From: Aedoeadaptatus coxii
GTDB taxonomy: Bacteria; Bacillota; Clostridia; Tissierellales; Peptoniphilaceae
Reading direction: 5' to 3'
NCBI RefSeq assembly: GCF_001553115.1
Contig: NZ_KQ960160.1
Location: 1-64,000 of the forward strand
Length of the DNA: 64,000 nucleotides
Below, in pieces: positions 32,158 to 40,767 of this stretch (positions are counted from its first letter, which is position 1; every line of letters begins with the position of its first letter). The translations under genes and the position numbers were made by a program. Below the pieces are notes generated by a model. That model had not been told where the DNA came from. It was given only the letters and a program-made list of their open reading frames with translations, and searched no databases.

Positions 32158-32937
32158 ATGGAATTTAAATATCTTATCGTCGAACGGGAAGACAAAATCG
32201 TCAAAGTTATTATTAACAAGCCCAAAAGTTTAAATGCATTAAATTCCGAGCTTTTAACGGAATTAAATAAATGTATGTATCATTTAAGTATCGATGAATC
32301 CGTCGATGTGGTCGTCATTACCGGCGAAGGCAAGGCATTTGTCGCCGGCGCCGATATTTCCGAAATGAAAGATCTTTCGGCTCCGGAAGCCCACGCTTTT
32401 GCCAAACTGGGTATGGATACCTTTATGTTAATCGAACGCATGCCGAAACCGGTCATTGCGGCGGTTAACGGATTCGCCTTGGGCGGCGGCTGCGAACTCG
32501 CCCTCGCCTGCGATATTCGCATCGCTTCTGAAAAAGCCGTCTTCGGCCAACCGGAAGTGGGCCTCGGCATTACGCCGGGATTCGGCGGAACCCAACGGCT
32601 TACCCGCACCATCGGCCTCGGCATCGCCAAGGAAATGATCTATACGGCGAAAAACATTAAAGCCGATCGCGCCTATGAAGTGGGCCTTGTCAATCGCGTC
32701 GTCGCTCCCGAAGAATTAATGGACGCCGCCATGGACATGGCACGCACCATTGCATCGAACGGCAAACTCGCCGTATCCTATGCAAAAGGCGCCATGGTCG
32801 ACGGATTCCAAGCGGACATTCATACGGGTATGGACATCGAAAAATCGGCCTTCTCCCTCTGCTTTGCAAGCGAAGACCAAACAGAAGGCATGAGTGCCTT
32901 TTTAGAAAAACGCAAACCGGAATTTAAAGGTAGATAA
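32158..32937 (+). CDS. crt: Enoyl-CoA hydratase / 3-hydroxybutyryl-CoA dehydratase (crotonase)
   Basis: 259 aa. The oxyanion-hole segments AFVAGADISEM and NGFALGGGCELALACDIRIAS and the catalytic glutamates in GGGCELA and GQPEVGLGITPGFGGTQRL match clostridial crotonase. It interconverts 3-hydroxybutyryl-CoA and crotonyl-CoA. It begins 20 bases after the thiolase stop with GAGGT upstream, so it is co-transcribed. Confidence 0.93.
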   Translation: MEFKYLIVEREDKIVKVIINKPKSLNALNSELLTELNKCMYHLSIDESVDVVVITGEGKAFVAGADISEMKDLSAPEAHAFAKLGMDTFMLIERMPKPVIAAVNGFALGGGCELALACDIRIASEKAVFGQPEVGLGITPGFGGTQRLTRTIGLGIAKEMIYTAKNIKADRAYEVGLVNRVVAPEELMDAAMDMARTIASNGKLAVSYAKGAMVDGFQADIHTGMDIEKSAFSLCFASEDQTEGMSAFLEKRKPEFKGR

Positions 32938-32962
32938 ATTAGTTCAATAAGGAGGATTGACT

Positions 32963-33805
32963 ATGAAAATTGGTGTTATCGGATCGGGTACTATGGGAAG
33001 CGGCATTGCGCAAGTTATGGCACTTCACCACGACGTTATTATTCGCGACATTGCGCCGGAAGCTTTGGAAAAAGCCCACAAAAAAATCGAAAAAGGATAC
33101 AATCGCAATGTTGAAAAAGGCCGTATGTCGGAAGAAGACGCAAAGGCCGCCATTGCGCGTTTAAAAATTACAGAAGACTTAAAGGAATTAAAAGATTGCG
33201 ACATCATCATCGAAGCCGCTACGGAAAATCCCACCATCAAAAAAGGTATCTTCACCGAACTTGCCGAATTATGTGACGAAAAGACGATTCTCGCCTCCAA
33301 TACATCGTCCCTATCCATTACCGACATTGCAGCGGCAACCAATCGCCCGGCAAAAGTTATCGGCATGCACTTCTTTAACCCGGTTCCCGTTATGAAACTT
33401 GTAGAAGTTATTTGCGGACTGAACACTTCGGATGAAACGAAACAATTCGTCATCGACCTTTCGAAAGAAATCGGCAAAACCCCCGTTGAAGTTGAAGAAG
33501 CTCCGGGATTTGTCGTCAACCGCATTTTGATCCCCATGATCAACGAAGCGGTGGGCATTTACGCCGACGGCGTCGCCAGCGTAGAAGACATCGACAACGC
33601 CATGAAACTCGGCGCCAACCACCCCATGGGCCCCTTGGCTCTCGGCGACTTGGTCGGCCTCGATGTAGTTCTCGCCATTATGGACGTAATGTATAACGAC
33701 TACCACGACAGCAAATACCGCGCACACGTCTTACTTCGTAAAATGGTTCGCGGCGGAAAACTCGGCCAAAAAACAGGCGAAGGTTTCTACAAATACGACA
33801 AATAA
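32963..33805 (+). CDS. hbd: 3-hydroxybutyryl-CoA dehydrogenase
   Basis: 280 aa. The N-terminal NAD-binding GVIGSGTMGSGIAQV, catalytic His in MHFFNPVPVMKLVEV and the C-terminal domain with NHPMGPLALGDLVGLD are complete. Reduces acetoacetyl-CoA to 3-hydroxybutyryl-CoA. AAGGAGG at 32949-32955 fixes the start at ATG 32963 rather than the TTG at 32957. Last gene of the operon; butyryl-CoA dehydrogenase and Etf genes are not adjacent. Confidence 0.95.
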   Translation: MKIGVIGSGTMGSGIAQVMALHHDVIIRDIAPEALEKAHKKIEKGYNRNVEKGRMSEEDAKAAIARLKITEDLKELKDCDIIIEAATENPTIKKGIFTELAELCDEKTILASNTSSLSITDIAAATNRPAKVIGMHFFNPVPVMKLVEVICGLNTSDETKQFVIDLSKEIGKTPVEVEEAPGFVVNRILIPMINEAVGIYADGVASVEDIDNAMKLGANHPMGPLALGDLVGLDVVLAIMDVMYNDYHDSKYRAHVLLRKMVRGGKLGQKTGEGFYKYDK

Positions 33806-33811
33806 ATTAAA

Positions 33812-33846
33812 AGCAAAAGCCGGCTCGCAAGAGTCGGTTTTTTCGT
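33812..33846 (+). terminator. Terminator of the thl-crt-hbd operon
   Basis: AAGCCGGCTC-GCAA-GAGTCGGTTT with G-T wobbles and a T-run. Confidence 0.8.
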
Positions 33847-33908
33847 GGACTTTTAAACTCCCGAATTTTCGTGATAAAATAAGAAGATCAAGGAATAAAG
33901 GAGAAGAA

Positions 33909-34496
33909 ATGTCTTATTTAAAAGAACGTATTTTAGAAGAGGGCGTGATTTACCCGGGGAATGTGCTGAAAATCGATTCCTTTTTAAATCATCAAATCGA
34001 TCCCGGAGTGATGAAGGAAATTGAAAAGGAATTTTACGATCACTTTTCAGATCGCAGGATTACTAAAATCATGACGGTAGAAGCGTCGGGCATTGCGCCT
34101 GCCATTATGGTGGCGGCACATTTCGACGTGCCCATGCTCTTTGCCAAAAAGAAAAAACCTTCCACCCTGAAAGCGGAAGAGGCCTATACGGCGGAAGTTT
34201 ATTCTTACACGAAGCAAACGACATCCACGGTGATGGTGCCGAAGGATTATTTAAACAAAGAGGATGCCGTGCTGATCATCGACGATTTCCTCGCCAATGG
34301 TGAAGCGTCCATGGGCCTTGTGCAGATTGTTCGTGATGCGGGGGCGAAAGTGGCGGGCATCGGCATTTGCGTGGAAAAAAGCTTTCAGCCGGGGAGAGAA
34401 CGTCTCGAAAAAGAGGGGCTGGATGTGTATTCCATCGTGCGCATCGAATCCATCGATTCAAAAAATCAGGAAATAAAATTTAAAGAAGGACATTAA
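33909..34496 (+). CDS. xpt: Xanthine phosphoribosyltransferase
   Basis: 195 aa, matching Firmicute Xpt (start LKERILEEGVIYPGNVLKIDSFLNHQIDP). The PRPP loop is VLIIDDFLANGEA, and EASGIAPAI and FAKKKKPSTL are family landmarks. It salvages xanthine to XMP. In many Firmicutes xpt follows a purine riboswitch, but here only about 60 bases separate it from the previous terminator, so no riboswitch fits. AAAGGAG lies upstream of ATG 33909. Confidence 0.95.
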   Translation: MSYLKERILEEGVIYPGNVLKIDSFLNHQIDPGVMKEIEKEFYDHFSDRRITKIMTVEASGIAPAIMVAAHFDVPMLFAKKKKPSTLKAEEAYTAEVYSYTKQTTSTVMVPKDYLNKEDAVLIIDDFLANGEASMGLVQIVRDAGAKVAGIGICVEKSFQPGRERLEKEGLDVYSIVRIESIDSKNQEIKFKEGH

Positions 34497-34526
34497 AAAA
34501 GCCGGCGCTAAGCGTCGGCTTTTGCT
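34495..34526. terminator. Bidirectional terminator between xpt and nitroreductase
   Basis: AAAAGCCGGCGC-TAA-GCGTCGGCTTTT with flanking As and Ts. Confidence 0.85.
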
Positions 34527-34527
34527 A

Positions 34528-35052
34528 TTAAAATTCGCCCATGTGTACTTTTGAGGAAATATCGAAATATTTTCGGCTGGGAATCCGTTCGTCGGCGACG
34601 CCGAAGGGAATCAGACAAAGGACGGCGTAATCGTCGGGAATATTGAAAAGTTCCTTTACGACTTCTTCCGCAGCTCTGCCGTCGTCGGCTTTTTCGCCGC
34701 GAATATTAATCCAGCTGGATGAGTAGCCGGCGTCGAAGAGGAGCAGACCCAAGTAGCTTGCCGTAATCGTCGCTTCTTCAATCCAGGTTACCTCGCTCGG
34801 ATTGTTGCCGAGGACGGCGATAATTTGCGGCGCATCCCCTAAGTATTTCGTACCGAAACGTTTAATAGCCGCCAAGCCCTTTTTCTTTTCGGCATCGTCA
34901 ATGACGAGAAATTCCACCGGATGGGTATTGCCCTTACTGGGCCCCATGGAAGCGTAGGTTAGAATGTCGAGCAATTCTTCTTCGCCCATTTTTTCATCTT
35001 GTTTGTATTTGCGGATGGACCGTCTTTTTTTAATCATTTCTTTAAAATCCAT
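34528..35052 (-). CDS. Nitroreductase family protein
   Basis: 174 aa FMN-dependent oxidoreductase. The FMN phosphate-binding RRSIRKYK (about 10-17), the central ASMGPSKGNTHPVEFLV, and the C-terminal LCLIPFGVADERIPSRKYFDI are typical. Members reduce nitro compounds, quinones or iodotyrosine-like substrates; the exact role is unknown. GGAGG stands upstream of ATG 35052. Single gene, divergent from the HtrA-like protease. Confidence 0.88.
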   Translation of the reverse strand: MDFKEMIKKRRSIRKYKQDEKMGEEELLDILTYASMGPSKGNTHPVEFLVIDDAEKKKGLAAIKRFGTKYLGDAPQIIAVLGNNPSEVTWIEEATITASYLGLLLFDAGYSSSWINIRGEKADDGRAAEEVVKELFNIPDDYAVLCLIPFGVADERIPSRKYFDISSKVHMGEF

Positions 35053-35215
35053 AGAAACCTCCTTAAACTATAAACTTATGAAAATTCGTCACGAATTTTT
35101 CACTCTTTTCTTTCTTTTCACATTATACCCATCTTAAATCTTTGTAAAGGTTTCACAAGAAGTTCAATTTTAAAATTTATACTAGATTTAAAGAAGGACG
35201 AAAGGAGTTTTAATA

Positions 35216-36430
35216 ATGAATGAAGATGAAAAGGAATACCGCTACATCTACTCACCTGCCAAAAAGAAAAAGCCGGGCCTGTTGATTTTATGGGCGCTGA
35301 TTTTTTCCCTTATCGGCGGTGCAGTTGGTAGCGCCGTAACCTATCATATAATGCCCGCTAAATCGAGCATCAACGTAGCAAGCAATCAAAACAACGACGC
35401 GCCGAAAGTGCGGAAACACGAAACCGGCGTCGTGGAAAGTGTGGCGAAAAAAGCTATGCCCTCTGTCGTGGGGATTACAACATCCACCACGAAAAATACC
35501 CTTATGGGCCCCATGGCCGTACAGGGAAGCGGCAGCGGCTTTATTATTTCAGAAGACGGCTACATTCTTTCCAATGCCCACGTGGTAGGGAAGACGGGAA
35601 ATAAAGTAAAGACACTTTTAAACGACGGTACCGAAGCCGAAGGAAAAGTGGTCTGGTCCGATGAAACATTGGATTTGGGTCTTGTGAAGATTAACAAAAA
35701 AGGCCTGCAACCCCTTCCCATGGGCGACAGTGACGCCCTTAATATCGGCGAAACCGCCGTCGCCATCGGCAATCCTTTAGGTTTGGATTTCCAACGCTCC
35801 GTAACGGCAGGGGTCATTTCGGGGCTTAATCGAAACATCGGCGAAGTACAGGGCAATTATATGGACGGCCTCATTCAAACCGACGCTTCCATTAATGCGG
35901 GCAATTCCGGCGGCCCCCTTTTAAATAGCGAAGGGGAAGTTGTAGGGATCAACTCCGTTAAAATTGCCACGGCGGAAGGGCTGGGCTTTTCCATTCCCAT
36001 TAATACGGTAAAACCCATTGTGGAACAAGTGATTCGAACGGGAGATTACAATTCCGTCGCCCTCGGCATGAGCGGCTACACCGTAAGCGCCATTGAACGA
36101 AGCGGATACGATCTCGGCACCGGCGGCAAAGGTGTTATCGTCGGCGGCGTGGAAGCCAACTCACCGGCGGCTGCGGCGGGACTCAAAGCCAACGATATTA
36201 TTTTAAAACTCGGTGATAAAGCCATCGATTCCATGAGCCAATTGCGCCGTGAACTTTACAAATACAAATCCGGAGATTCCGTCGATGTGGTCATCGTAAG
36301 AGGCGGGAAAAAACAAACCCTTAAACTTACCTTCACCGATTACCAAGTGCCGAAATTCCTGCCACAAGCACGGCAACAAGCACAGGAAGAACCGCAAGAA
36401 GATCCGGAATCCATTTTCCCCATGCCTTAG
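35216..36430 (+). CDS. HtrA/DegP-type serine protease (S1C family)
   Basis: 404 aa. A short cytoplasmic tail and one membrane helix (about 20-45) anchor the protein; the protease domain with the triad His (SNAHVVG, about 121), Asp (DETLDLGLVKI, about 153) and Ser (NAGNSGGPLL, about 229) lies outside, followed by one PDZ domain (about 275-370) and a Pro/Glu-rich tail. It degrades misfolded surface proteins. AAAGGAG precedes ATG 35216. The long intergenic region upstream carries AT-rich promoter-like sequence. Confidence 0.92.
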   Translation: MNEDEKEYRYIYSPAKKKKPGLLILWALIFSLIGGAVGSAVTYHIMPAKSSINVASNQNNDAPKVRKHETGVVESVAKKAMPSVVGITTSTTKNTLMGPMAVQGSGSGFIISEDGYILSNAHVVGKTGNKVKTLLNDGTEAEGKVVWSDETLDLGLVKINKKGLQPLPMGDSDALNIGETAVAIGNPLGLDFQRSVTAGVISGLNRNIGEVQGNYMDGLIQTDASINAGNSGGPLLNSEGEVVGINSVKIATAEGLGFSIPINTVKPIVEQVIRTGDYNSVALGMSGYTVSAIERSGYDLGTGGKGVIVGGVEANSPAAAAGLKANDIILKLGDKAIDSMSQLRRELYKYKSGDSVDVVIVRGGKKQTLKLTFTDYQVPKFLPQARQQAQEEPQEDPESIFPMP

Positions 36431-36454
36431 CATAAGTCATTTAAAAAAGATATA

Positions 36455-36497
36455 AAAAAACGGCGCAGTCGGCAACAAAGCCCTACGCCGTTTTTTA
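36455..36497. terminator. Terminator between htrA-like gene and abiF
   Basis: AAAAAACGGCG pairs with CGCCGTTTTTT around a 21-base loop. It is symmetrical and can serve both convergent genes. Confidence 0.8.
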
Positions 36498-36521
36498 GTG
36501 CTCTTAATTTGTCAGGAGCAA

Positions 36522-37403
36522 TTAAAGGATGTCTTTCCAATTATTAGGAAAACCCATAAAACGATAATTAAAGTAGCCCTGGTATTTGTTGAAGGTATTT
36601 TCTAAATCTTTTAAAAGAGATTTCCATTGGTCATTTGCATTTAGAATTCTCTTTATGATTAAAAGGATGGGGAATATTTTATTTTGTTTACCTTTATATT
36701 GTTCGTTCTCAGAATAAAGACGGGGGGTTTCCTTCAAAGGCATATTATAAAGTCTGGTGTAGTGGGCACAAATATTTCTAACCTCAACAAGGCATAAAAT
36801 CCAATTTTTTAAGTACTTAGGATCTGTATTGTAGTGATTAGAAATTTCTTTTTGATCTTCATCCTTAAGAATACTGAACAAAGAGGATAAATTTCCGAAA
36901 GACATGAGTTCAACAGATACCCAGATTGGAAAATTTCCGCCGTATTTTTCTAAATGATGTTTAACAAAAGGCTTATTCCTTTGCCTATCAACTTCATTAT
37001 TCAAATTTTCAATTATGATGGAATAGATGGTTCGCCCCTTTCTATTCGCTTTGTAAATAAAATTATTTTCGTGCATAAGAACGTCAGCACCATATTTAAG
37101 TGATAAGTGGTAAGCAATTTGAGTCCTAAGTTCAATTTCTATTTGTTCAATGGTTCTGATTAGATTATTTTTAAATTGACTGTCGAAGCAGTAAAGGTTA
37201 AAAAGATGTTCTATACTTATGGAGTCTTTGTAATGTTCTTTATTATCGAACTTTCTAAGACCAATGCCGTAGCCAGAGAGTCTGTAATAGTTTACCTTTT
37301 TCAAAATTTCTTTTGCGAAAGTATCATCGGTAATTGACAGATTGTGATCGACCCTCAGTTTTTTTATTTGATCCTTGTAATTTAAAGCGGGTTTTAATTC
37401 CAT
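36522..37403 (-). CDS. abiF: AbiF/AbiD family abortive-infection protein (Abi_2, HEPN fold)
   Basis: 293 aa, AT-rich compared with its neighbours. The N-terminus YKDQIKKLRVDHNLSITDD...VNYYRLSGY and the downstream IEIELRTQIAYHLS are diagnostic of the Abi_2 family. RNICAHYTRLYN carries the HEPN ribonuclease motif R-x4-H, so it is probably an RNase toxin. AAGGAG precedes ATG 37403. Immediately upstream on the same strand is a compact structured RNA with its own promoter and terminator, the arrangement seen for abiF RNA-linked systems. Likely phage defence by RNA cleavage; the RNA is the probable antitoxin or regulator. Confidence 0.85.
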   Translation of the reverse strand: MELKPALNYKDQIKKLRVDHNLSITDDTFAKEILKKVNYYRLSGYGIGLRKFDNKEHYKDSISIEHLFNLYCFDSQFKNNLIRTIEQIEIELRTQIAYHLSLKYGADVLMHENNFIYKANRKGRTIYSIIIENLNNEVDRQRNKPFVKHHLEKYGGNFPIWVSVELMSFGNLSSLFSILKDEDQKEISNHYNTDPKYLKNWILCLVEVRNICAHYTRLYNMPLKETPRLYSENEQYKGKQNKIFPILLIIKRILNANDQWKSLLKDLENTFNKYQGYFNYRFMGFPNNWKDIL

Positions 37404-37420
37404 AGAATACTCCTTAGTAT

Positions 37421-37482
37421 AAAAAAGCCCTCTCCGTGGTCCGCATGTAGAAAATCTACAGTAAGCGTGGAGAGGTTCTGTT
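37421..37482 (-). ncRNA. Structured RNA upstream of abiF (abiF RNA motif-like)
   Basis: Read on the minus strand, CCTCTCC and GGAGAGG form an outer stem, with an inner hairpin TGTAG-ATTTT-CTACA and a short linker (GCGGACCAC). A T-run follows at once, so the outer stem doubles as the terminator. A promoter lies directly upstream. Comparative work described an abiF RNA motif beside such genes; this fits in position and shape, but I could not compare it with the covariance model. Confidence 0.7.
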
Positions 37483-37488
37483 AGATTA

Positions 37489-37516
37489 ATTATAGCATAG
37501 AAAAACTAGAAATCAA
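37489..37516 (-). promoter_or_regulatory. Promoter of the abiF-linked RNA
   Basis: On the minus strand TTGATT (37516-37511), 16 bases, then a perfect TATAAT (37494-37489). Transcription would start about 37482, at the first base of the structured RNA. Confidence 0.65.
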
Positions 37517-37569
37517 TTAGCGAAGCCAATAATCTGTTAATAGCATCGATAAAGACGAAGTTTATAGAA

Positions 37570-37944
37570 CTAACATCGTACGGTTGCTGTGAGCGCCCAT
37601 TTAAATCCGAAGGGATCCAGGAAGAGGGCGGTTTTAAGTGTGCCGTCGCCGGAAAAACAGGGTTCCAGCAGGGGAAGGGCGTCCCGTTCCAGAGCGTCGT
37701 CGTAAAGTGTTTCCAGATGATCTTCTTCCACTTCCACTGTAAAGGTTATGCCGCCATTATCGGCGAGAGGTCCGCGGGGATCGCGCACAAGTTCAAAGGG
37801 AATATGGAATAGGGTAAGACGGGCGGAGAGTATTTCGCCCTCTTTTTCTTGTCGTTCGTTGATTTCCACGGGAAAGAGATCGCCGTAAAAATAAAGTGCC
37901 GATTGTACGTCTTCGACGCCGAGGGTCATCGTAAGCGGTGTCAT
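37570..37944 (-). CDS. VOC-superfamily (glyoxalase-like) protein
   Basis: 124 aa single VOC module. The two beta-alpha-beta-beta-beta halves are visible: MTPLTMTLGVEDVQSALYFYGDLF and GITFTVEVEEDHLETLYDDALE ... LFLDPFGFKWALT. Metal ligands are not obvious; the His and Glu typical of glyoxalase I are not clearly conserved, so function is open. AGGAGG is just upstream. Single gene, divergent from tsaE. Confidence 0.75.
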   Translation of the reverse strand: MTPLTMTLGVEDVQSALYFYGDLFPVEINERQEKEGEILSARLTLFHIPFELVRDPRGPLADNGGITFTVEVEEDHLETLYDDALERDALPLLEPCFSGDGTLKTALFLDPFGFKWALTATVRC

Positions 37945-38011
37945 AAAAGCCTCCTTTTTTCGTTGACTCTATTGTACGACGAGGCGAAAAACTTTTCCAA
38001 CGATCTTTTTT

Positions 38012-38020
38012 TGCTATAAT
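38012..38020 (+). promoter_or_regulatory. Extended -10 promoter of the tsaE operon
   Basis: TGCTATAAT matches the extended -10 consensus, about 20 bases before the tsaE ATG. The -35 region (CTTTTC) is weak. Confidence 0.45.
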
Positions 38021-38040
38021 AAAGGTTTAGGAGGGATAGG

Positions 38041-38505
38041 ATGATACTCAAGGGAGTAAACGCAACGCAAGAGCTGGGTCGTTTTTTAGGCGCCACGCTC
38101 GAACCCTACGATGTCCTCGCCTTAAACGGCGATTTGGGCACGGGGAAAACTACATTTGTAAAGGCTCTGGCCGAGGGCATGGGGCTGGATTCGGAGGTCA
38201 CCAGCGCCACTTTTACCATTGTGAATATTTACGAAGGGGATCCGTCCCTTTACCATTTCGACGTTTACCGTCTAAAAGACGAAGAGGAATTTTTTGAAAT
38301 GGGCGGGGAAGAGCTCTTAGACGACGGCTCCGTGTGCGCTATCGAATGGGCAGATCGCATCGGAGAAAGTTTGCCCGAGGAGTATTTGATCCTGAATTTT
38401 GAGCGGATCGACGAAACCACGCGGCGCATAACGGCAAAAGGCGTAGGCTCGCGGGGGGAAGTTTTAGAAAAAGAGGTAATGGCTTATGAAAATTCTCGCA
38501 TTTGA
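38041..38505 (+). CDS. tsaE: tRNA threonylcarbamoyladenosine biosynthesis ATPase TsaE
   Basis: 154 aa ATPase of the t6A37 tRNA-modification complex. Walker A GDLGTGKTTFVKAL (about 31-44), ATFTIVNIY and the Walker B-like HFDVYRL, then CAIEWADRI are intact. First gene of a four-gene unit with tsaB, rimI and tsaD. The end overlaps tsaB by 20 bases. GGAGGG precedes ATG 38041. Confidence 0.95.
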   Translation: MILKGVNATQELGRFLGATLEPYDVLALNGDLGTGKTTFVKALAEGMGLDSEVTSATFTIVNIYEGDPSLYHFDVYRLKDEEEFFEMGGEELLDDGSVCAIEWADRIGESLPEEYLILNFERIDETTRRITAKGVGSRGEVLEKEVMAYENSRI

Positions 38506-39187
38506 TACGGCGACCATAGAGACGACCTGCGCCGTGGTGGAAGACAAGAAGGTACTCGCCGCTTCTTCCATTAACAGCCGCCTCTCCCATTCGGAAACCC
38601 TGGTCTCCATGATCGAGGAGATGCTTTCCGCCCTCGCCTTGGAAATGAAGGATTTGGACATGATCGCCGTAGGCGTAGGGCCCGGCTCCTTTACGGGGCT
38701 TCGCATTTCCGTCGTCCTCGCCAAGATTTTTGCGAAAACCTTGGATATTCCCGTGGTAGGCGTGTCCACTTTGGCGGCGCTGGCTCGCCAGGTAGCGGAA
38801 AGCGGCATCGTCGTGCCCGTCTTCGACGCCAGAAGAAAGCGGGTCTACACAGCCCAATTTAAAAAAGAAGGGGACGTGCTTACCCGCCTGACAAAAGACG
38901 ACGCCGTCGCCGTGGACGAGCTGATAGATTCTCTTCCCGAAGGGGCGACGATTATCGGTGAAGGGCTCTCCCCTTACGGCGAAAGCTTTAGCGCATCGGA
39001 GAAAGGCTTTTTCTGCTATCCCCAAAGCCTTTCCCAAGTGCGGGCATCCTTTATCGCCGAGGAGGCGTTGGTGCAATACGAACGGGACGGGGCGAGCAAT
39101 CCTTACGAATTGGAACCTAATTATTTGCGGTCTTCTCAGGCAATGCGAGAATACAGGAGGAAACATGGACAATCTCTCGACGCGTGA
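38486..39187 (+). CDS. tsaB: tRNA threonylcarbamoyladenosine biosynthesis protein TsaB
   Basis: 233 aa ASKHA-fold partner of TsaD. It starts MKILAFDTATIETTCAVV and has the dimer/TsaD contact motif GVGPGSFTGLRIS (about 68-80) and PVFDARRKRVYTAQF. No metal-binding residues, as expected. It lies inside the t6A operon and overlaps tsaE at its start and rimI at its end. Confidence 0.94.
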   Translation: MKILAFDTATIETTCAVVEDKKVLAASSINSRLSHSETLVSMIEEMLSALALEMKDLDMIAVGVGPGSFTGLRISVVLAKIFAKTLDIPVVGVSTLAALARQVAESGIVVPVFDARRKRVYTAQFKKEGDVLTRLTKDDAVAVDELIDSLPEGATIIGEGLSPYGESFSASEKGFFCYPQSLSQVRASFIAEEALVQYERDGASNPYELEPNYLRSSQAMREYRRKHGQSLDA

Positions 39188-39608
39188 AGCTTGTACCGAC
39201 GACCTAGAGGATATTATGCGCATCGAGGAAGAGAGCTTTACCGCCCCCTGGTCTTACGACAGTTGGAAGCGGGAGCTTGAAAATCCCCTCACGTATTACG
39301 AAGTGCTCCTCTATCACGATGTGATCATCGGTTATGTAGGTGCCTGGCTTTTAGGGGATCAGGCCCATATCGGTAATGTGGCAATCGATGGGGATTTTCG
39401 CGGCAACGGCTACGGCCGCTACATGATGAACCATTATTTATTTGCCGTCTACGAAAAAAACATTCGCGCCGCCACCCTGGAAGTGCGGGAAGACAATGTG
39501 GCCGCCATCGCCCTTTACGAATCCCTCGGTTTCGAACTGGAAGGCGTGCGGAAAAATTATTACGCTCACATCAAGCGCGACGGCTTAATTTATTGGAAGA
39601 GGTGGTAA
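39165..39608 (+). CDS. rimI: Ribosomal protein S18 alanine N-acetyltransferase-like GNAT
   Basis: 147 aa GNAT acetyltransferase. Features: DLEDIMRIEEESFTAPWS at the N-terminus, the acetyl-CoA-binding DFRGNGYGRYMMNH and LEVREDNVAAIALYESLGFELEGVRKNYY. It matches RimI, usually encoded between tsaB and tsaD. AGGAGG fixes ATG 39165, overlapping tsaB by 23 bases. Confidence 0.92.
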   Translation: MDNLSTREACTDDLEDIMRIEEESFTAPWSYDSWKRELENPLTYYEVLLYHDVIIGYVGAWLLGDQAHIGNVAIDGDFRGNGYGRYMMNHYLFAVYEKNIRAATLEVREDNVAAIALYESLGFELEGVRKNYYAHIKRDGLIYWKRW

Positions 39609-39609
39609 T

Positions 39610-40605
39610 GTGCTAACACTGGGAATCGAATCGTCCTGCGACGAAACGTCGGTGGCCGTGGTCAAAGACGGCAGGGAGATTCTTTCAAATATAATTTCAT
39701 CTCAAATCGAAATTCACCGCTTATTCGGCGGCGTGGTACCGGAGATCGCCTCGCGAAAACACGTTTCCGCCATTCTCCCGGTAATCGACCTGGCCCTTGA
39801 AGAGGCGAAGATCACCATGGACGACGTGGACATTATCGCCGCCACCCGGGGGCCCGGGCTTATCGGCGCTCTTCTCGTAGGGCTTACGGCGGGACGCGGT
39901 CTCGCCCTCGCTACAGGGAAACCTTTCGTCGGCGTAAACCACATTCGCGGCCACGTCTGCGCCAATTACCTGACCCATCCGGATCTGGAGCCGCCTTTTG
40001 TCGGCCTCATCGTCTCCGGAGGCCACAGCTATTTAATTCACGTGGAAGATTACATCGACTTCACCCTTTACGGCAAGACGCGAGACGATGCCGCAGGCGA
40101 AGCTTTCGATAAAGTGGCTCGCGCCATGGACATCGGCTATCCCGGCGGGCCCGTCATCGACAAACTTGCCAAAGAGGGGAAGGAAACTTACGAACTTCCC
40201 CGAGTGATGTTGGAGCGGGGCAGTTACGATTTCAGTTTTTCCGGGCTTAAAACCGCCGTCTTAAACGAACTTAACAACGCCAAACAAAAAGGCGAGGAGA
40301 TTCGCGTGGCGGATATGGCCGCGAGTTTTCAAAACGCCGTCGTGGACGTGCTCACGGAAAAAACCTATCGTCTTGCCCATGAGCTCGGCGAAAAGAAAAT
40401 CGTCTTAGCCGGCGGGGTCAGCGCCAATTCCGGTTTGCGCGCCGCCATGGAAAAGCGAGGAGCTGAAGAGGGCATCGAAGTGTATTACCCGGATCCTATT
40501 CTCTGTACCGATAACGGCGCCATGATCGCCTCGGTAGGCTATTACAGTTACATGAAAGGCGAAGAGGAAAGTGTCTTTGCCGATCCCAATTTAGGTCTCG
40601 ATTAA
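39610..40605 (+). CDS. tsaD: tRNA N6-adenosine threonylcarbamoyltransferase TsaD
   Basis: 331 aa catalytic subunit that transfers threonylcarbamoyl to A37 of ANN-decoding tRNAs. The metal-binding HxxxH is present in VNHIRGHVCAN, with ESSCDETSVAVV at the N-terminus, VSGGHSYLI, and the C-terminal DNGAMIASVGYY. Start is GTG 39610, one base after the rimI stop; AGGTGG precedes it. A terminator follows. Confidence 0.96.
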   Translation: MLTLGIESSCDETSVAVVKDGREILSNIISSQIEIHRLFGGVVPEIASRKHVSAILPVIDLALEEAKITMDDVDIIAATRGPGLIGALLVGLTAGRGLALATGKPFVGVNHIRGHVCANYLTHPDLEPPFVGLIVSGGHSYLIHVEDYIDFTLYGKTRDDAAGEAFDKVARAMDIGYPGGPVIDKLAKEGKETYELPRVMLERGSYDFSFSGLKTAVLNELNNAKQKGEEIRVADMAASFQNAVVDVLTEKTYRLAHELGEKKIVLAGGVSANSGLRAAMEKRGAEEGIEVYYPDPILCTDNGAMIASVGYYSYMKGEEESVFADPNLGLD

Positions 40606-40633
40606 ACCGCAGTCAGCTGCGGTTTTTTTATTT
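40604..40633 (+). terminator. Terminator of the t6A operon
   Basis: AACCGCA-GTCAGC-TGCGGTT followed by TTTTTATTT. Confidence 0.85.
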
Positions 40634-40767
40634 AGGCGAAGAAAATGATAGTGAGAATGGGGCAAACTTGTGAAATTAGTGCAAAGATGAAATAAAATTG
40701 AAACAAATTTGTAGAATTAGGGGATCTCACGATGGCGTTAGAGAGTGTCGACAATTTCAGAGGAAAA

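Noticed and set aside
33846-33908. Purine riboswitch upstream of xpt
   Set aside because: Only about 60 bases lie between the preceding terminator and the gene, too short, and no conserved core is present.
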